Shown here piece after piece: positions 9,837 through 11,304 of a stretch of 11,304 nt of DNA (position 1 is its first letter; each line of letters starts with the position of its first letter). A model generated the notes under the pieces. The model was not told the DNA's origin and made no database searches. It saw only the letters and a program-made list of their open reading frames with translations. The stretch lies in contig JAUWTC010000037.1 of the NCBI GenBank assembly GCA_030609785.1, forward strand, positions 1-11,304, written 5' to 3'. The stretch comes from Holophagae bacterium (GTDB taxonomy: Bacteria > Acidobacteriota > Thermoanaerobaculia > Thermoanaerobaculales > Sulfomarinibacteraceae). The position numbers and the translations under genes are program-made.

Positions 9837-10196
9837 ATGCAGGCTAAGACTCCGATCAAACGACTCCCTCTGATCCTGGTCGCACTGGCCATCGTCGCGG
9901 CCCTGGGATTGCTTTCGAGCATCGTCACCCAGGGCTATGCCGATCTGGCTGCGGCCAAGGCTGAAAAACGCCGCCTGGAAGAGGAACGGGTACGCTTGCA
10001 GCGCCATATCGAAAGCCTGACGGCAACGATCGACGCGGTCTCCTCCGACCCCGAAGCCGTCGAGTCCCTCGCCCGTTACGACCTCGGTTGGATAGGCCCG
10101 GGAGAAGAGGTCATCGTGTTGGCCACCCCCACCCCGCCGCCACCTCTGGAGGACTTGACAGAGGAGGGGGCCGAACCTATACTCCGGCTCCCTTGA
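9837..10196 (+). CDS. ftsB: FtsB/DivIC-like septum formation initiator
   Basis: This 119-residue protein has the FtsB/DivIC layout. A short cytoplasmic N-terminus (MQAKTPIKRL) is followed by one membrane segment (about 9-30) and a charged coiled coil (about 36-65). The family C-terminal motif is DPEAVESLARYDLGWIGPGE (71-90), comparable to the AR..LG...PGE signature. FtsB joins FtsL and FtsQ in the divisome and helps activate septal peptidoglycan synthesis. Position directly after eno matches a common bacterial arrangement, although 230 nt of repeats separate them here. Beyond the motif comes a proline-rich tail (ATPTPPPPLEDLTEEG...) whose codons contain the promoter of the following tRNA gene. 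The ATG has only a weak GGTGA upstream, so its start is moderately sure. The TGA stop ends one base before tRNA-fMet begins. Confidence 0.85.
   Translation: MQAKTPIKRLPLILVALAIVAALGLLSSIVTQGYADLAAAKAEKRRLEEERVRLQRHIESLTATIDAVSSDPEAVESLARYDLGWIGPGEEVIVLATPTPPPPLEDLTEEGAEPILRLP
10155..10183 (+). promoter_or_regulatory. tRNA-fMet promoter inside ftsB
   Basis: TTGACA (10155-10160), a 17-nt spacer and TATACT (10178-10183) form a near-perfect sigma-70 promoter. It lies wholly in the ftsB reading frame, over codons 107-116. Predicted start is near 10190, about 7 nt before the mature tRNA. Confidence 0.88.
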
Positions 10197-10267
<71 letters not shown>

Positions 10268-10273
<6 letters not shown>

Positions 10274-10318
10274 ATAAGCGACAAGCCGCCCACCGGGCGG
10301 CTTTTTGCTTATTGGTTG
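10268..10318. repeat. Extended inverted repeat joining tRNA 3' end and terminator
   Basis: Pairing of the terminator continues outward. Positions 10268-10291 are complementary to 10295-10318 at 22 of 24 positions, plus one G-T wobble. The left arm includes the last base of the acceptor stem, the discriminator and the CCA of tRNA-fMet. Confidence 0.85.
10283..10306 (+). terminator. Intrinsic terminator of tRNA-fMet
   Basis: The stem AAGCCGCCC/GGGCGGCTT (10283-10291 with 10295-10303) has a 3-nt loop and runs into TTTTT. It starts 10 nt after the encoded CCA and is a strong Rho-independent terminator. Confidence 0.9.
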
Positions 10319-10401
10319 GAACCTCTCGCCGCGAGCAGGCGAGTGACAGCGTCATCGTCGCGAAGCGAGGATGGCTGCTGGAACGGCTTGATCGTGGTGA
10401 G

Positions 10402-10448
10402 ACGCGCTGGGTCGGCCCGCAGGGGTGGCCCGGCGTGCACCATGCAAA
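10402..10448 (+). repeat. 47-nt direct repeat, copy 1
   Basis: This segment begins ACGCGCTGGGT and ends CCATGCAAA. It matches 10522-10567 at 42 of 47 positions with a single-base gap, 120 nt away. Confidence 0.85.
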
Positions 10449-10453
10449 TCACA

Positions 10454-10475
10454 GCCGCCATTCGGCGGCGTTTTT
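10454..10475 (+). terminator. Second terminator-like hairpin
   Basis: GCCGCC (10454-10459) and GGCGGC (10464-10469) enclose ATTC and are followed by G and five T. No gene lies directly upstream. It is followed by a TTGGTTGG stretch just as the tRNA-fMet terminator is, so it may be part of a repeated module rather than a gene's own terminator. Confidence 0.6.
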
Positions 10476-10497
10476 CGTTTGGTTGGTACCAGTTGCA

Positions 10498-10514
10498 ATG
10501 ATCAGAATGATCAT
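10498..10514. repeat. ATGATCA palindrome
   Basis: ATGATCA and TGATCAT form a perfect 7-bp inverted repeat with a 3-nt centre. Outer TTGC (10493-10496) and GCAA (10517-10520) extend the stem past small bulges. It could be an operator or an RNA hairpin; no neighbouring gene suggests which. Confidence 0.45.
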
Positions 10515-10521
10515 GGGCAAC

Positions 10522-10567
10522 ACGCGCTGGGTAGGCCCGCAGGGGCGGCCCGGGTGAACCATACAAA
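10522..10567 (+). repeat. 47-nt direct repeat, copy 2
   Basis: This is the second copy of the repeat at 10402-10448, with differences at five positions including a 1-nt deletion. It sits at the end of the second terminator-TTGGTTGG module. Confidence 0.85.
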
Positions 10568-10626
10568 ACGGATAGTCTTCGTGTCGGCTGCGCCGACGAC
10601 CTGGTGTCAAACAAGGCTTACGTACA

Positions 10627-10663
10627 AGTTCGACTTTGGGGTGGCACCTGTCCCTGTCGAACT
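10627..10663. repeat. Inverted repeat around a GGCACCTGTCCC core
   Basis: AGTTCGAC (10627-10634) and GTCGAACT (10656-10663) are perfect 8-bp arms. They enclose a core containing GGGGTGGCACCTGTCCC. The core reminds me of short palindromic repeats found near REP-associated transposases; no transposase gene is in this window. Confidence 0.5.
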
Positions 10664-10678
10664 CTCCCGGGTCCCGGT

Positions 10679-10974
10679 TCAGGGGTAGGGCCAGGCCGTC
10701 GTATCACCCGACTCGAAGCCGTCGGCAAATAGAGGCGCCTGGTAATAGATGCACACAGAGTAGAGCCGGTGATCGGCGGAGTTGAGACAGATGGCGACAT
10801 AGTAGGCGTAGGTGGGATAGCTGATCACCGGGTAGTCGATTGTGTCATCACTGCGCTGCTGAAATCGGCGGCTGGAATGACCAGAGGGGAGGTGTGGCTC
10901 ACCTTTGCAGCGTTGCTCGCCGACGGCGGCTCAGGGCCCGGAACGTATACGTCACTAGGGACGAGGGCCTCGGT
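10679..10974 (-). pseudogene. Broken C-terminal fragment of a secreted protein
   Basis: Two minus-strand frames give protein-like sequence that only makes sense joined. From 10974 to about 10840 one frame reads EALVPSDVYVPGPEPPSAS and onward to VIPAADFSSAVM. From about 10849 to the TGA at 10681-10679 the next frame reads DDTIDYPVISYPTYAYY, then a Cys- and Tyr-rich stretch, and ends LFADGFESGDTTAWPYP. The ending resembles the DGFESGDTSAW tails seen on many secreted or surface proteins in some environmental bacteria. A frameshift lies near 10840-10855. A stop precedes the upstream frame at 10977, and no start, signal peptide or N-terminal domain is present. It is most simply a decayed gene remnant. 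A sequencing error could explain the frameshift but not the missing 5' part. Confidence 0.6.
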
Positions 10975-11014
10975 TTACTCTCAGTCGTAGTCGGGACCCA
11001 ATTCTGAACGAGGG

Positions 11015-11043
11015 CTGACAACCCACCCCGGAAGCGTTAGACT
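11015..11043 (+). promoter_or_regulatory. Promoter of the isocitrate dehydrogenase gene
   Basis: CTGACA (11015-11020), a 17-nt spacer and TAGACT (11038-11043) resemble a sigma-70 promoter. Transcription would start near 11050, leaving a leader of about 35 nt. Confidence 0.6.
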
Positions 11044-11082
11044 GCGATGCCGAGTTGCGGCAAACGCAAGAATTGAGGATAG

Positions 11083-11304
<222 letters not shown>

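Larger units (their letters stand above)
10320..10678. other. Gene-free region of structured repeats
   Basis: No protein-like frame was found. Visible items are hairpins CTCGCC/GGCGAG (10325-10330 with 10338-10343), TGAC/GTCA (10344-10347 with 10351-10354), TCGC/GCGA (10358-10361 with 10365-10368), and GTCGGC/GCCGAC (10583-10588 with 10592-10597). There is also a terminator-like stem near 10460, a 47-nt direct repeat, and a palindrome at 10498-10514. A small structured RNA between the two terminators is possible but no promoter for it was recognised. Confidence 0.55.

Noticed and set aside
10309..10614. 101-codon minus-strand frame with repeated GPPLRADPAR-like peptide
   Set aside because: The repeated peptide is the 47-nt DNA repeat read twice (spacing 120 nt keeps frame), and the frame also runs through a terminator hairpin. 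This is better explained as repeats than as a protein.
10769..10990. 73-codon plus-strand frame
   Set aside because: It is antisense to the fragment with the recognisable DGFESGDTTAW ending and has no motifs of its own.

Overview
This is a GC-rich bacterial chromosomal window made mostly of conserved housekeeping genes, separated by intergenic DNA that is unusually rich in repeats and hairpins. No phage, plasmid, CRISPR array, intact insertion sequence or recognisable defence cluster was seen. The organism is probably an environmental Gram-negative-type bacterium. The degraded secreted-protein tail near 10.7 kb (FADGFESGDTTAW) is a C-terminal ending I associate with Acidobacteriota and some Gammaproteobacteria. 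Phylum placement is an inference with low confidence.

Layout. Positions 1-464 hold no convincing gene; this is the structured 3' flank of carB with several inverted repeats. Positions 465-4876 (minus) are carA-carB, the two subunits of carbamoyl-phosphate synthetase, joined by an ATGA stop/start overlap. A divergent intergenic region with a nonamer repeat follows, then an ECF-type sigma factor (5077-5646, plus). Next come tRNA-Asn (minus) with its own consensus promoter and terminator, and a DUF3891 protein (minus). A second divergent intergenic region with nonamer arrays precedes a phosphohexomutase gene and eno (plus), which are tightly coupled. Between eno and an ftsB-like gene lie two heptamer tandem arrays. 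The ftsB stop codon directly abuts initiator tRNA-fMet, whose promoter lies inside the last codons of ftsB. Positions 10320-10678 hold two copies of a terminator-like plus 47-nt repeat module. They are followed by a broken secreted-protein fragment (minus) and the start of a monomeric NADP-isocitrate dehydrogenase gene that runs off the right edge.

How the genes fit together. CarA supplies ammonia from glutamine to CarB, which makes carbamoyl phosphate for arginine and pyrimidine synthesis. The phosphohexomutase and enolase belong to sugar-phosphate metabolism and lower glycolysis. FtsB acts in septum formation, and the eno-ftsB neighbourhood is seen in many bacteria. The two tRNAs serve translation, including its initiation.

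The most notable points are regulatory: a near-consensus tRNA promoter overlapping the ftsB reading frame, a 24-position inverted repeat pairing the tRNA-fMet 3' end with the far side of its terminator, C/G-rich heptamer arrays with quadruplex potential, two families of intergenic repeats, and possible leaderless expression of four genes. I did not find a clear candidate for a new multi-gene system.
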